NCBI RefSeq assembly: GCF_900108245.1
Contig: NZ_FNUY01000007.1
Span: 186,001 to 250,000 of the forward strand
Reading direction: 5' to 3'
From: Allobosea lathyri
GTDB taxonomy: Bacteria > Pseudomonadota > Alphaproteobacteria > Rhizobiales > Beijerinckiaceae
DNA length: 64,000 nt
In this document: one piece after another, positions 34,230 to 43,396 of the stretch
Layout: each line of letters begins with the position of its first letter
How positions within the stretch are numbered: the first letter of the stretch is position 1
Program-made: the position numbers and the translations under genes
The notes under the pieces: generated by a model
What the model was told of the DNA's origin: nothing
Seen by the model: only the letters and a program-made list of their open reading frames with translations
Databases searched by the model: none

Positions 34230-35354
34230 TTACGATGCAAGGCCGTAGATGACAGATGTCTTCTTGCCTATGACGGACCAGGACAGCATCGTTTCCGCAG
34301 TATGATAGGCACCATCGGCGAGTTCGGCAGCAAGGTCCGGCTCTTGCACGAGGCGGGTCAAAGCATCCGCAAGTCCAATGGGATCGTTGGGTTCGACGAC
34401 CAACCCGTTGAACCCGTCGCGAACAACCTCCGTGATGGCGCCCACACGGGTTACGACCACGGGCTTGCCGGCCGCCAGGGCATAGGCGGCAACGCCGCTT
34501 TGCGTTGCCTCCGTGTAAGGCATCACGACGATCGCCGCCGCCATGAACGCAGGTGCGATCTCCTCCGCGGGAATGTATCGCTCATCGAGGTGGACATTTG
34601 GCAACCGCGCCAGTCGATCACGATAGCGATCGAGGTCGGGCCCCGTTCCGGCAATCCGAAGCTCGAAAGACAAGCCGCGAGCGGTCATGATATCCACCGC
34701 ATCGAGCAGCACCCCCAAACCCTTGTAAGCTTGGATCCGCCCAAAGAACAAAATCGAATTCAATGGCGCCTTCGGGCTCTCGCCCGGAACTTCGCCGAGC
34801 GCGCCATGCTGAACCGAATGAAGGCGACCCGAGAACGACGGGCAGGCATCCGCCATATCTTGAAGTAGGCTGTCGCCATGGACGATGATGTCGTCAGCCA
34901 TGGTTCGCACGCGGCGTACCGCCCATTCCGCCCGGGCGCGGGCCGCCATATCAGCCCCTTGATGCGGCTTCGGATCATGGACCGTCAGCACCAGACGCCG
35001 GCGCCGAGGCCCCAGCATCAAGCTGGCCAAGACCGTCCATGCCGCCGCCTCTTGAGCATGAATTACATCTGGCGCGAACCGGGCGATGGCGCGCCCCAGA
35101 CGCCATCCATCAAGGACCGCATTCTTGCGCAGGGGACGCGGATGAAGATGAACTTGAACGCCGGTTGCCGCCAACCTGCGCAAGAATTCTTCAGAGACCT
35201 CGTTTCGTGCATTGAATGTCGACAGGTGAAGTTCGACCGTGTGCCGAGATGCAAGCGCCATAGCAAGTCTGCCAGTATATTCGGCATAGTGCATCGAAAC
35301 CAGCGAGACGCGCAAAACTATTCTCTCCAAGACCAGCATTGACGGCCGTGCCAT
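34230..35354 (-). CDS. GT4 glycosyltransferase
   Basis: This encodes 374 aa from ATG 35354 (ATG 35339 is the alternative, MLVLERIVLRVSLV). The N-terminal half has SMHYAEYTGRLAMALA, DVIHAQEAAAWTVLA and VLTVHDPKPHQGAD. The C-terminal half has ILFFGRIQAYKGLGVLLDAV, LRIAGTGPDLDRY, and VVMPYTEATQSGVAAYALAAGKP, the equivalent of E-x7-E. The gene at 38998 has the same wording, so these two are paralogues of a subgroup different from the GGAERHT group. It lies upstream of the FkbM methyltransferase. The sugar is unknown. Confidence 0.85.
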   Translation of the reverse strand: MARPSMLVLERIVLRVSLVSMHYAEYTGRLAMALASRHTVELHLSTFNARNEVSEEFLRRLAATGVQVHLHPRPLRKNAVLDGWRLGRAIARFAPDVIHAQEAAAWTVLASLMLGPRRRRLVLTVHDPKPHQGADMAARARAEWAVRRVRTMADDIIVHGDSLLQDMADACPSFSGRLHSVQHGALGEVPGESPKAPLNSILFFGRIQAYKGLGVLLDAVDIMTARGLSFELRIAGTGPDLDRYRDRLARLPNVHLDERYIPAEEIAPAFMAAAIVVMPYTEATQSGVAAYALAAGKPVVVTRVGAITEVVRDGFNGLVVEPNDPIGLADALTRLVQEPDLAAELADGAYHTAETMLSWSVIGKKTSVIYGLAS

Positions 35355-35520
35355 CGCTAGCAGCGGGTCGAGTGCGCCACACGCTCTCCCCGCAACCAAC
35401 CATCGGCGTGACCGCAACGCACCATCCGAATATGGCATTCTACCGCATCGCACCATCCGCATATGACACGCGAACGACACCAATATCAAAGAAAAATGCG
35501 CACGATCGGAAGCGGCGATG

Positions 35521-35814
35521 TCAGGCTGCCATGTTGTCCTGACGGAGATCTGGATAGCGCTCGAATCGCTGTGCGCTTGCCAGCATCCCGCGCAGTTGGG
35601 CGACAGAGGAATCGGCGGCTGATTTGGCCAGAAGCCGCGCCGCATAGTCCAGGAGGAACTCTTCGAACATCTCCTGGGGAAGCTTCGTCCGGCTAAGGCC
35701 GTCCATGCTTCTACGCCTGGCCCAGCCATGGGCGATCGAGCGGTCGCGCGCCACGGCACGGGAGCATCCAAACATCGCGCCGAGTTCTTCGTCGCTCAAC
35801 CAAATCTGCGGCAC
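35521..35814 (-). CDS. small HTH-like hypothetical protein
   Basis: This encodes 97 aa from GTG 35814, favoured because the strong AGAAGGGAGA ribosome site is 6-7 nt upstream; an ATG at 35886 gives a longer form with an unlikely leader. The part PQIWLSDEELGAMFGCSRAV with RSIAHGWARRRSMDGLSRTKLP looks like a short helix-turn-helix DNA-binding or KilA-like fold, similar to tiny rhizobial regulators. The C-terminal half is helical with FEEFLLDYAARLL. It lies at the end of the SGNH gene run. It could be a local regulator or a phage-derived protein. Confidence 0.55.
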   Translation of the reverse strand: MPQIWLSDEELGAMFGCSRAVARDRSIAHGWARRRSMDGLSRTKLPQEMFEEFLLDYAARLLAKSAADSSVAQLRGMLASAQRFERYPDLRQDNMAA

Positions 35815-35967
35815 CGAGCATCTCCCTTCTGGATGAGGGATACTTCGCGCGCAGGCCTTTAAGAGGATGATAACATGGGGTTTCATGTCTGAGACAAGCT
35901 TAACGCGGCGGAAAGGCTCCGCCGCGTCGACAGCCCAACGCAAGCGCCCATTCCGGGCGCCGGAAAC

Positions 35968-37398
35968 TCACATGACCTTGCGGACCGCGAGATTGCGGAC
36001 ACGCATGGTGAGGTTCACCGTGGCGGATGCCTTCAGATTGATCTGAAGATAGGTGGAGATCGCGGTCTCCGCCCCGGAAACTGTGCTGAGCAGATCCCCG
36101 TTCCATGAGCCTGACAAGGGCCCGGGCAAACCGGACAGCACCGGATCCAGGACGCCGGTGCTCTCGCCGCCATAGCCCATGTTCATATTGTCGACCTGCG
36201 GGCCCGGCAGATTGCGAATGAGCGCCAGCGGAAAGCCGCACAGGCCCGTCCCGCCTGCGTCGATCTCGAACTCGCCAAAACCATGCAGGACGTCATTTGG
36301 CGCGACATTTGCCGGAGAGAGATTCGGCGGGTTGAGCGTGAAATTTGGCCCCGCATTGGCGGCGGTCGTCCCGGTGACGGTCATCTGCCACCATGCGCCG
36401 GTCGGCGTCGTCACCATCGCCCCGGCGATCGTCAGGGTCCCCGCCTGACCGGCGCTGTTGACGTAGACGTTCGCGCCACTGGGCCGAACGCCGGAGAACG
36501 TGACGCCACCCGAGCTTCCGCTCAATGCGGTCCCGGCATCCGCCAGAAGCCCGTTTGCTCCCAGGAGGTTGCCGCGAGGATTGCTGGTCGCATCGTAGAT
36601 CTCCCCGCGCCGATGTACGTTGGGCGCGGCTGCGGGAATGCCGAGCCCGTCCAGCACAGCGAGCACGCGTCGCGCCATCAGATAGGCGCCCCAGCTGGAA
36701 GGATGCACGCCGTCCTGCGTCTTGGCCGATACGACATCCCCCGCCGTCGCGCTCGGCGCCATGTCGACCATGTCCTGCCAGAAATCGATGGCATAGACCT
36801 GCCCCGGCCACAGCGTCGGGGCGATCCGCGTGGTCCAGTCGCACCATGCCAGATGGGCGGCGAGCTGGCTTCCAGTGAGGCGGCGCGTCGGAAAGGATGC
36901 GCTGCCGGTCGGTATCGCCGAGCAGAGCAGGACAATCTTTCCCGCCCCCGTCAGCGCATTCAACGCCAGCGTCATCTTCGTGATCGACGTCGCCAAGGAA
37001 ACCCCATTCATGCGGTCGTTGTGACCCGACATCACCGCGATCGTCGCCGCCGGGCAATCGATCGCGGCCTGGAGCTGCGTTTTACCAAGCCCGAAGCCGC
37101 TTGGTGCCGTCGCAGCCGTCAGCGTCCTCTCGGACAGGTCGGAGACGAGCGAGGCCGCGACCGCGAACTTGCAGTTCTCAGGTATGAGGTAGCGCCCCCG
37201 CGACAGCATCGACACCCAGCTCGGGAAGGCCGTCAGCGCAAGCGATGCGCTGCGCAGTTGCTGACCCGACACCAACTGGCCGATGGCCTGATCGAGCATG
37301 GAATGGCCGATCAGGCCGATCCTGTTGTTGAGCGGACGCTGCCGGAGAGCTGCGTACCGCGCCGCGGACACCGAAACCCGTGTGTTGAACCCGTTCAT
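35968..37398 (-). CDS. SGNH/GDSL hydrolase-fold protein, possible polymer esterase
   Basis: This encodes 476 aa from ATG 37398, with a GAGGG ribosome site 7 nt upstream. SGNH blocks: RIGLIGHSM with nucleophile Ser33, SGHNDRM with Asn127, and QDGVHPSSWG with Asp229 and His232. The last 230 residues are beta-rich (SSGGVTFSGVRPSG, GSGNA-like strands, LTMRVRNLAVRKVM) and resemble a carbohydrate-binding or fibre-type domain. It has no clear signal peptide. It follows a phage-tail-like small gene by 10 bp. It could deacetylate EPS or capsule, or be a tail-fibre depolymerase captured from a phage. Confidence 0.75.
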   Translation of the reverse strand: MNGFNTRVSVSAARYAALRQRPLNNRIGLIGHSMLDQAIGQLVSGQQLRSASLALTAFPSWVSMLSRGRYLIPENCKFAVAASLVSDLSERTLTAATAPSGFGLGKTQLQAAIDCPAATIAVMSGHNDRMNGVSLATSITKMTLALNALTGAGKIVLLCSAIPTGSASFPTRRLTGSQLAAHLAWCDWTTRIAPTLWPGQVYAIDFWQDMVDMAPSATAGDVVSAKTQDGVHPSSWGAYLMARRVLAVLDGLGIPAAAPNVHRRGEIYDATSNPRGNLLGANGLLADAGTALSGSSGGVTFSGVRPSGANVYVNSAGQAGTLTIAGAMVTTPTGAWWQMTVTGTTAANAGPNFTLNPPNLSPANVAPNDVLHGFGEFEIDAGGTGLCGFPLALIRNLPGPQVDNMNMGYGGESTGVLDPVLSGLPGPLSGSWNGDLLSTVSGAETAISTYLQINLKASATVNLTMRVRNLAVRKVM

Positions 37399-37408
37399 TC
37401 CGGCGCCC

Positions 37409-37765
37409 TCACTTGTAGAAGGCCAGCGAGCCCTTGCAGGCAAGCGAAGCACGAAGGACGATATGGCTTGGCACGGTGCTGCCATCGGCAAGCGTCGCGG
37501 GAATGCGCCGCGCCGTCGGATTGAGTTCGCTGCCGGCCCCGTTGGTCGTCGAGACGGAGGGCGAGGCCAGTACGGTGCCGGGCACGCCGACCTTGGCCCG
37601 GACATCTCCGTCGAAGTTCAGCAGAACGAACCTGGCACTGGAGGGAATGGCGACATGCTGCACAACATCCGCCGCAAGGACGACATCCTCGACATAATCG
37701 GCGAAGGGCGGGGCGAATGCGAGCCTTGGCGTCGTAAAGGGAAAGCCTTCGATGAAGTCCTGCAT
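37409..37765 (-). CDS. hypothetical protein, possibly phage-derived
   Basis: This encodes 118 aa from ATG 37765, with a GAGAGGATCGG ribosome site. Beta-rich composition with FVLLNFDGDVRAKVG, GSELNPTARRI and HIVLRASL. The phrasing, including 'SELNPTARR', reminds me of small proteins in prophage tail regions of rhizobia, but I cannot confirm homology by eye. There is no signal peptide or membrane helix. It is 10 bp upstream of the SGNH-hydrolase gene, making a two-gene unit. The function is unknown. Confidence 0.55.
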   Translation of the reverse strand: MQDFIEGFPFTTPRLAFAPPFADYVEDVVLAADVVQHVAIPSSARFVLLNFDGDVRAKVGVPGTVLASPSVSTTNGAGSELNPTARRIPATLADGSTVPSHIVLRASLACKGSLAFYK

Positions 37766-37865
37766 CCGATCCTCTCGGTCCTGGCGGTGATTGCCCAAGA
37801 GTACGGGAGGTTTTCACACCGGGGATAAATCATCCCGGAGCGATGCGCGGAGGCTGCTCGCCGCG

Positions 37866-39008
37866 CTATTGCGCGACCATGTCGAGGAAGAGCCGCTCAT
37901 AGGCGAGATGCATGTCCGTCAGCGAGAGATGGCTGATCGAGGATCGCGCCCGTTCGGCCAAGGGCTTGCGGAAGGCGGGGTCGGCCATTGCCGCGATCGC
38001 ATCGGCGAGCGCGAGGCTGCTGCCGCTCTCATAGAGCAGCCCGTTGACGCCATGTTGAAGGATTTCCTCGACCCCGCCGACCCTTGTGCAGATCATCGGC
38101 GTACCGCTGGCCAGATACTCCAACGCCGATAGCGGCAGGGTTTCGGCCTTCCCGCAGAGCACGCCGACATCGCTGGCGCACATGAACGGATTGACCTCGC
38201 GCTGTTCGCCGGCGAACAGGATCAGGTCGCCAAGCCCGAGCGTGGCGACGAGCGCCTTGGTCGCATCCAGCGTCTCGCCCCCGCCCATCAGCATGGCCTT
38301 GACCATAACGCCCCTCTCCCGCAGCAGCGCCATCGCCTCGACGAATTCGCGATGGTTCTTCTCGGGGCGGAACGAGGCTGCGACGCTGACGACGAAATCA
38401 TCCTGCGCCAAGCCATATGCCTGCCGGATCGCGGCCCCGGCCTCCGGTCGCGGGGCGAAACGGTCGATATCAACCCCGTTGATGATGACGCGCGTCAGCC
38501 GCGTCGCCACGCCTCGCCCGGTCCAGAATTCGCGCTGGGTTTCGCTGACATAGACCAGCGCATCCGCGAAACGGGACGCAACGGCGAAAATCCTGGCCTG
38601 ATAGGCCTCGAAGGCCTGCATCTGCGTGGTGTGGAAGATGCAGCAGAGCCTGGCGCGCGTCGCGCCGATGGCGCGCTCGATCACGGAAATGATCAGCGGC
38701 GTCTGGTTGATGCCGACGATGATATCGGGGTTCATCTCTCGGAACAGCCGCCGGATCGTCCACCAGCCGCGCAGCTCCGACATACCCTTGAGATTGAGGA
38801 AGATGGCATCGCGGCCGCCCGGGGTGTCGGTAATGGCTTCGGACCGCGCCGCGCCATGGACCACGATACGGCAGTCGAAACCGCGCTGGCGCAGCCAGTC
38901 GCATAGATCGACCGTGTGCCGCTCCGCACCTCCGACCACGAGCACCGGCACGAAGAGCAGGATCCGTGGCTTGCGCCGGGCCTCTGGCGGCGACGCATCA
39001 GCCTTCAC
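37866..39008 (-). CDS. GT4 glycosyltransferase
   Basis: This encodes 380 aa from GTG 39008 and overlaps the upstream gene by 11 bp. It has LFVPVLVVGGAERHTVDL, NLKGMSELRGWWTIRRLF, NQTPLIISVIERAIGATRA, YVSETQREFW, INGVDIDRFAP, VAASFRPEKNHREFVEA, LMGGGETLDATKA and VLCGKAETLPLSALEYLASG. The SELRGWWTIRRLF segment, shared with 16579 (SSLRGWWRVWRLL), shows these two are the closest of the three GGAERHT-type paralogues. It is the last gene of a run headed by an O-antigen ligase-like gene (40101). Confidence 0.88.
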   Translation of the reverse strand: MKADASPPEARRKPRILLFVPVLVVGGAERHTVDLCDWLRQRGFDCRIVVHGAARSEAITDTPGGRDAIFLNLKGMSELRGWWTIRRLFREMNPDIIVGINQTPLIISVIERAIGATRARLCCIFHTTQMQAFEAYQARIFAVASRFADALVYVSETQREFWTGRGVATRLTRVIINGVDIDRFAPRPEAGAAIRQAYGLAQDDFVVSVAASFRPEKNHREFVEAMALLRERGVMVKAMLMGGGETLDATKALVATLGLGDLILFAGEQREVNPFMCASDVGVLCGKAETLPLSALEYLASGTPMICTRVGGVEEILQHGVNGLLYESGSSLALADAIAAMADPAFRKPLAERARSSISHLSLTDMHLAYERLFLDMVAQ

Positions 39009-40104
39009 GGATCAACCTCTCCCGATGGAAGACGAGCATCTGCGCCGCGATATGCTCCCAGTCGAAAGCTCCGCGCGCGCTCGCAGCAGCTCCCTCGGCA
39101 AGCCGGGCCCGCAACGCTGCATCGCGAAGCACGGCTTCAAGCGCATTCGCCAGAAGAACGGGATCGGAAGGCGCGACGAGAAGTCCGTTGACGCCATCGA
39201 TAACGGCATCCGCCAGCCCCCCGACGCGTGATGCCACAACCGGGCGCCCGCCGCCGAAGGATGCAGAGACGACGCCGCTCTGCGTCGCATTGCTATAGGG
39301 CGCGACCACGAAGCAGGCCCGCCCGATCTCGCGGCGCGCCATCGGCGCTTCGAGAAATCCCTCGATGAGCTCGATATGCCGCGCGCCGGCGATCCTCCCC
39401 GACAGGCGGGAGAGTTCGGGGCCGCGACCGGCCAGGACGAGCCTGAACGCGACCTGCCGGTCGGCAAGGATCTGCGCGGCATCGAGCAGGCATTCCAGCC
39501 CCTTATAGGCCTCCATCCGGCCAAACATCAGGACGCGTCCCGGTTCCGGCGCGACATTCTCTCCGGGACCGGGAACCAGCAGCACGCCATGCGGCGTATC
39601 CAGCACGGGGCGGCCAATCCCAATGACCCCGGTCAGTTCGCCCCGGCAGAAGCTGCCATGCACGTGAAAGGCATGGCTGACGCGTCGGATGATCTCCCGG
39701 TTGGCCGCATTCTCCGCCGCATAGACGGAATCGCTGCCGGTATGGGGCCTTGGGTCATGGACAGTCAGGCAAAGCCGGTGGAACCGCGCCGCGAACCGCG
39801 CGACCCATAACGTCAGTCTGTCGACCTGTTCCTGGATATGAAAGACGTCCGGGGCAAAGGCCGTGGTCCGCACCACCACCGACAGCAAGGCCCGGGCCCG
39901 CTCCGATCGGCCGATCGAGCCGAACTCAACGACCTCTACGCGAGCTCTAACTGCCGCCATGAGTTCAGCATCGCATTCCTGCGCGGCGTTGCGGCGATCC
40001 AGGAACAGCAGGACCTCGGCATCGCGCGCGAGGCCCAGCGCCAGCCGGCTCGCATATTCCGCAAAATGCGGCGCGAACAGAACGATACGAAGCCGACGCG
40101 TCAT
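38998..40104 (-). CDS. GT4 glycosyltransferase
   Basis: This encodes 368 aa from ATG 40104, which overlaps the stop of the O-antigen ligase-like gene (ATGA). It shows IVLFAPHFAEYASRLALGLA, LTVHDPRPHTGSDS, VLMFGRMEAYKGLECLLDAA, LVLAGRGPELSRLSGR, VVAPYSNATQSGVVSASFGGG and the basic C-terminus. It is a paralogue of the gene at 34230 (both carry AYKGL, TVHDP(K/R)PH and ATQSGV). Donor and acceptor are unknown. Coupling of three consecutive genes (40101, 38998, 37866) suggests joint assembly of one repeat unit. Confidence 0.87.
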   Translation of the reverse strand: MTRRLRIVLFAPHFAEYASRLALGLARDAEVLLFLDRRNAAQECDAELMAAVRARVEVVEFGSIGRSERARALLSVVVRTTAFAPDVFHIQEQVDRLTLWVARFAARFHRLCLTVHDPRPHTGSDSVYAAENAANREIIRRVSHAFHVHGSFCRGELTGVIGIGRPVLDTPHGVLLVPGPGENVAPEPGRVLMFGRMEAYKGLECLLDAAQILADRQVAFRLVLAGRGPELSRLSGRIAGARHIELIEGFLEAPMARREIGRACFVVAPYSNATQSGVVSASFGGGRPVVASRVGGLADAVIDGVNGLLVAPSDPVLLANALEAVLRDAALRARLAEGAAASARGAFDWEHIAAQMLVFHRERLIREG

Positions 40105-41510
40105 TTGAACGTCCCGCGCCCCGGCACATCCACGGGAGTGGGTGGCAGGAAGGAACTCGCCAGGCGCATCTGGGCTCGCTGCACGGCGCGCGGCGCCTTC
40201 GGCAGGGCGAGCAGCGAAAGCAGCGCGCAATAGGTCACGATCGTGTCCGTACCGTAATAGATGAATGCCCTGGATTCCGCGATGCCGGTCACGAGCGCGG
40301 CGAGCAGGATCATCAGCATGAATTCGATCGCACTCCGGTCATCCGCGTCGACATAACGCAGCCACCCGAAACCCGCCATCAGCGCCGCCAGTATCGCGAG
40401 CAGGAAGCAGGCCGTGCCGATGATGCCGGTTTCGAGCAGGAGCACGAAATACCCGTTTTCCGGTCCCGGAATCGCCTGGCCGATGCTGTTGAGGATGTAT
40501 TCGAGGAATTCGGGCCCGCCGAGCGTGCCAAGCCCGCTCCCGAGCCACGGCCTCATCCAGTAGAAGTGCTCGGCGATTGCCCAGATGATCGGCCGCCCCG
40601 TCAGCCCCGCATTCCGCCCGAGCACGTCGAACAGCAGGTCGTTGAGGGCAAACCCGCCGACAGTCATCACGGCCGCCAGCACGATGTTGATGGCGATGGC
40701 CAGCATCAGCGGAGCGCGCCGCAAGATCTGCAATCCCAGCCAGATCATCCACAACACGCACATCACGACGATGCCGGTGGCGGATTCCGCGCCGACAAGA
40801 CAACTCAGGGCCGCCGCCCGCGCCAGCCACCAATACAGCTTCGGCCCCCCGAGCTGGCGTGTATGCGTGAACAGGAAAACGCTGCCCAGCGCCGCCCATG
40901 CACCGAGGCTGTTCTTGTGCCCCAGCATCCCCCGCCATCTGCCGGCATGGCTCTGCTGCATGATCTCCATGCCGGTGTGCCGGCCGATATCCGGCACGAA
41001 CAGGGCGAGCATCAAACTCACGATCAGCACGAGCGCCACGACATGGACGATGATCGCGACTGCCCTGCGCAATCCGATCCGGTTCACGACGATCGGCAGG
41101 GCAATCCATAGCGCGGCAAGGCCGGCGGCATTGCGCAGCGTCGTCTTCGCATCCACGGACCAGACCACTGACGCCGAGGCGACAAGAACGAAGGGCAGGA
41201 ACAGCCAGGGGATACGGGCGAAGATCCAGTCCATTCCGGCCCGGGCCATGACGATGACCACTCCGGCCGCGCAAATCGCAACGCGAAGAAATGGCAGCAA
41301 AGCGCTGATCAGATCGTCATTCTGGCCCTGCACCAGACTGTTGGAAAACACGTCACGCCCGAGCGCGGCATAGATGAAGATGATGGCGACGAAGACGGCT
41401 GAAAGCGCGAATGTCTCGACAGGGCCGGCGTCCCGCACGCCGGTAGCCCGGCCAGCGCCATGGGTCCGAGCGCCATCGGTTCCAACGGCGTGAGTTGAAG
41501 TCATCGCCAT
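40101..41510 (-). CDS. O-antigen ligase/polymerase family membrane protein (second copy)
   Basis: This encodes 469 aa from ATG 41510 (ATG 41504 or a GTG at 41522 also possible). About 10-12 helices. Signature periplasmic loop: VPDIGRHTGMEIM, HAGRWRGMLGHKNSLGAWAA, LGSVFLFTHTRQLGG and RPIIWAIAEHFYWMRPWLGSGLGTLGG (in part). It is a close paralogue of the third copy at 49635 (both carry IGRHTG, HAGRWRG, GHKN and LYWW). The conserved R-x-GHKN element is typical of the Wzy_C ligase/polymerase region. Coupled downstream to the GT4 at 38998. Confidence 0.85.
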   Translation of the reverse strand: MAMTSTHAVGTDGARTHGAGRATGVRDAGPVETFALSAVFVAIIFIYAALGRDVFSNSLVQGQNDDLISALLPFLRVAICAAGVVIVMARAGMDWIFARIPWLFLPFVLVASASVVWSVDAKTTLRNAAGLAALWIALPIVVNRIGLRRAVAIIVHVVALVLIVSLMLALFVPDIGRHTGMEIMQQSHAGRWRGMLGHKNSLGAWAALGSVFLFTHTRQLGGPKLYWWLARAAALSCLVGAESATGIVVMCVLWMIWLGLQILRRAPLMLAIAINIVLAAVMTVGGFALNDLLFDVLGRNAGLTGRPIIWAIAEHFYWMRPWLGSGLGTLGGPEFLEYILNSIGQAIPGPENGYFVLLLETGIIGTACFLLAILAALMAGFGWLRYVDADDRSAIEFMLMILLAALVTGIAESRAFIYYGTDTIVTYCALLSLLALPKAPRAVQRAQMRLASSFLPPTPVDVPGRGTFK

Positions 41511-41606
41511 TTCACGCACCACGAGCCCGGCCGCCCCAAACTGGCGCCCCTGCTCACGTCAGGCCCAACATCCCGAATGCCAATGGCCGCGTCGGGCAAA
41601 TCGTCC

Positions 41607-42230
41607 TCAGCGGAAACCGCTGACGGAGGAAAACGCGCTGCGCGACGAGCGCGTTCCGGCGCTGGCGAAGCTCGACGAGCCATCCGGCACCGAACCCGCC
41701 CGAAAGCCGTAGACCAGATCTGTCGTGCCGCGATGGGGACCGCCGCCGACATTGGTGTCGCCGGCAACCGGCACTGCAGGCGTGGACGAAACCGCCAGGA
41801 CCGGCTGGTCGCCGATGATGGCGGCAAAGGAGCGGGAAAGGTCGTTGTTGTTGGCTTCCAGAACCGCCTTCTGGATATCCTGCGCGACCAGCGGGTTGCG
41901 CTTCACGCAAATCTGCGCGGCGGCGCCAAGGCCGACGCCGAGGCCGCCCGCCTCATCGCCAGTCGCCACTTTCAGGAATGGAACGAGGCCGGCGAGACTG
42001 TCGGGATTGCTCGCGATCAGATTGCGCACGCGTGACGAGAGCAGGCCGGCCCGCGCCTCGGCGGCAGTGCCCTCCGGCAGCTGAAGCACGTCTCCGGGCG
42101 ACCTTTGATAGCGTGCGAGGTCATCGGCCGAGACCGTCGAGGACACGACGCATCCTTCCGCCGCCTGCGCGGCGGGCGCGAACACGAGCACGGCAAAGAT
42201 GCCGAGAAGAACCGAACTGGAAGCTCTCAC
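41607..42230 (-). CDS. secreted protein of unknown function
   Basis: This encodes 207 aa from GTG 42230. A Sec signal peptide ends at APAAQAAEG (A-x-A). The mature N-terminus has GCVVSSTVSADDLARYQ, a RSPGDVLQLPEG motif, LLSSRVRNLIASNPDSL, a GLGVGLGAAAQIC segment and a DLSRSFAAIIG helix. Low-complexity Ser/Gly tail at the end. It shares a VLQ-...-AxxC order with the gene at 13262, so a distant paralogous pair is likely. It lies upstream of the second polymerase-like gene. No known function. Confidence 0.65.
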   Translation of the reverse strand: MRASSSVLLGIFAVLVFAPAAQAAEGCVVSSTVSADDLARYQRSPGDVLQLPEGTAAEARAGLLSSRVRNLIASNPDSLAGLVPFLKVATGDEAGGLGVGLGAAAQICVKRNPLVAQDIQKAVLEANNNDLSRSFAAIIGDQPVLAVSSTPAVPVAGDTNVGGGPHRGTTDLVYGFRAGSVPDGSSSFASAGTRSSRSAFSSVSGFR

Positions 42231-42351
42231 GTTACGACCCGCAATGAGGTAAACCGAAACTTAACACGCACTCTAGTCGAGGACATCGCTCAACTGGATG
42301 ACAGAGTCGAGATTGATTTTCGGAAATTGGTGAATCCTGCCGCGCCACCGG

Positions 42352-43242
42352 TCAGGTTTTATAGCCGATAAGATTGACGCCCATGATATTTCGCACGACG
42401 CGCTGGGTTACAGGCCCGCTTCCTCTGCGGAAAAGCCTGGCGAACACCGTTTCCAGAACCATGCCCGCCCAACCCGGCACGACGATATGCCTGCGGCCTT
42501 TTTTCCAGATGGCCGCCGTGCGTGAAAAGCCACTGTCCCGGAACAGGCGGGACAGGTCGGCATAGGTGTATTCCTTGAGATGGAAGCCGGTCGGCGTGGC
42601 GTCGTAATATTTCGAGACGTCATGGGGGCCGGTGTGCCGGTTCGGCGTAATGCAGAGATAGACGCCGCCCGATCGCAGGACGCGGTGGATCTCCGACAAC
42701 TGCGCGATCGCATCGTCAGGATGGAGATGCTCCATCAGCTGGTTGCTGTAGACGAAATCGAACGAGCCGGTCGGGAACGGCAAATGCAGGCCGTCGATCT
42801 TCTCGAACCGGAAGTTCGCGGGCTTCGGCCCGGCCGAGAGCACGGAGTCGCTGACGTCGAAAGCCACCGTTTCCGAGCAAAGATCGCACAGACCCAGGCT
42901 GACCTTCGCATCGCCTGCGCCGATTTCGGCAAAGCGCGCACCGGCCGGAACCAGATTCCTCAGCAGGGAAAGCTGCCAGGTGATGGCCTGGGATTCCTCG
43001 GTATTGCGCGTATTCTGCGGATGATCGCTCAGGCGGGCGAACAGCTCATTGTAGACGGCGCCGTAAACTTCGCCCCGCTGGCTCGCCGGAGCCGCCATCA
43101 GACGCGCCGCGAGTTCCCGCTCCAGCAGATAATGGGCGTAGATTCGGTCCGGCGCGCGGGTATCTCTCGAGATAGCCGCGATTTCCCGCCAATTGTTCTT
43201 GATCGTCGCCGGGGGCCCCGGATGTTTATTCGCAGGGCTCAT
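42352..43242 (-). CDS. class I SAM-dependent methyltransferase
   Basis: This encodes 296 aa from ATG 43242 with GGAACGG upstream; a TTG at 43272 gives a longer form. The SAM pocket is FAEIGAGDAKVSLGL, with acidic VAFDVSDSVL, and the post-motif SFDFVYSNQLMEHL, then GGVYLCITPN. It is a methyltransf_11/23-type protein, common in polysaccharide loci for sugar O-methylation. It follows the GH5 gene by 155 bp on the same strand and precedes the secreted-protein gene. Target unknown. Confidence 0.85.
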   Translation of the reverse strand: MSPANKHPGPPATIKNNWREIAAISRDTRAPDRIYAHYLLERELAARLMAAPASQRGEVYGAVYNELFARLSDHPQNTRNTEESQAITWQLSLLRNLVPAGARFAEIGAGDAKVSLGLCDLCSETVAFDVSDSVLSAGPKPANFRFEKIDGLHLPFPTGSFDFVYSNQLMEHLHPDDAIAQLSEIHRVLRSGGVYLCITPNRHTGPHDVSKYYDATPTGFHLKEYTYADLSRLFRDSGFSRTAAIWKKGRRHIVVPGWAGMVLETVFARLFRRGSGPVTQRVVRNIMGVNLIGYKT

Positions 43243-43396
43243 CGACCACCGTTCCGGTATCCGCCGGTTCAAGCGCGGCTGTGGGAGGAATACCGGCCCA
43301 TGTCAACCAGCCTGTCCCGGAGGCCGGCGGGGTCGCGATGGCAAGGCCGGAGATCGGCCCATATCCGGAAAGCAGGATCGCCACGCTCATCGAAGA

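Noticed and set aside
37791..38132. A plus-strand frame of 113 codons between two minus-strand genes
   Set aside because: Most of it lies opposite the GT4 gene at 37866, and its composition is that of a shadow.
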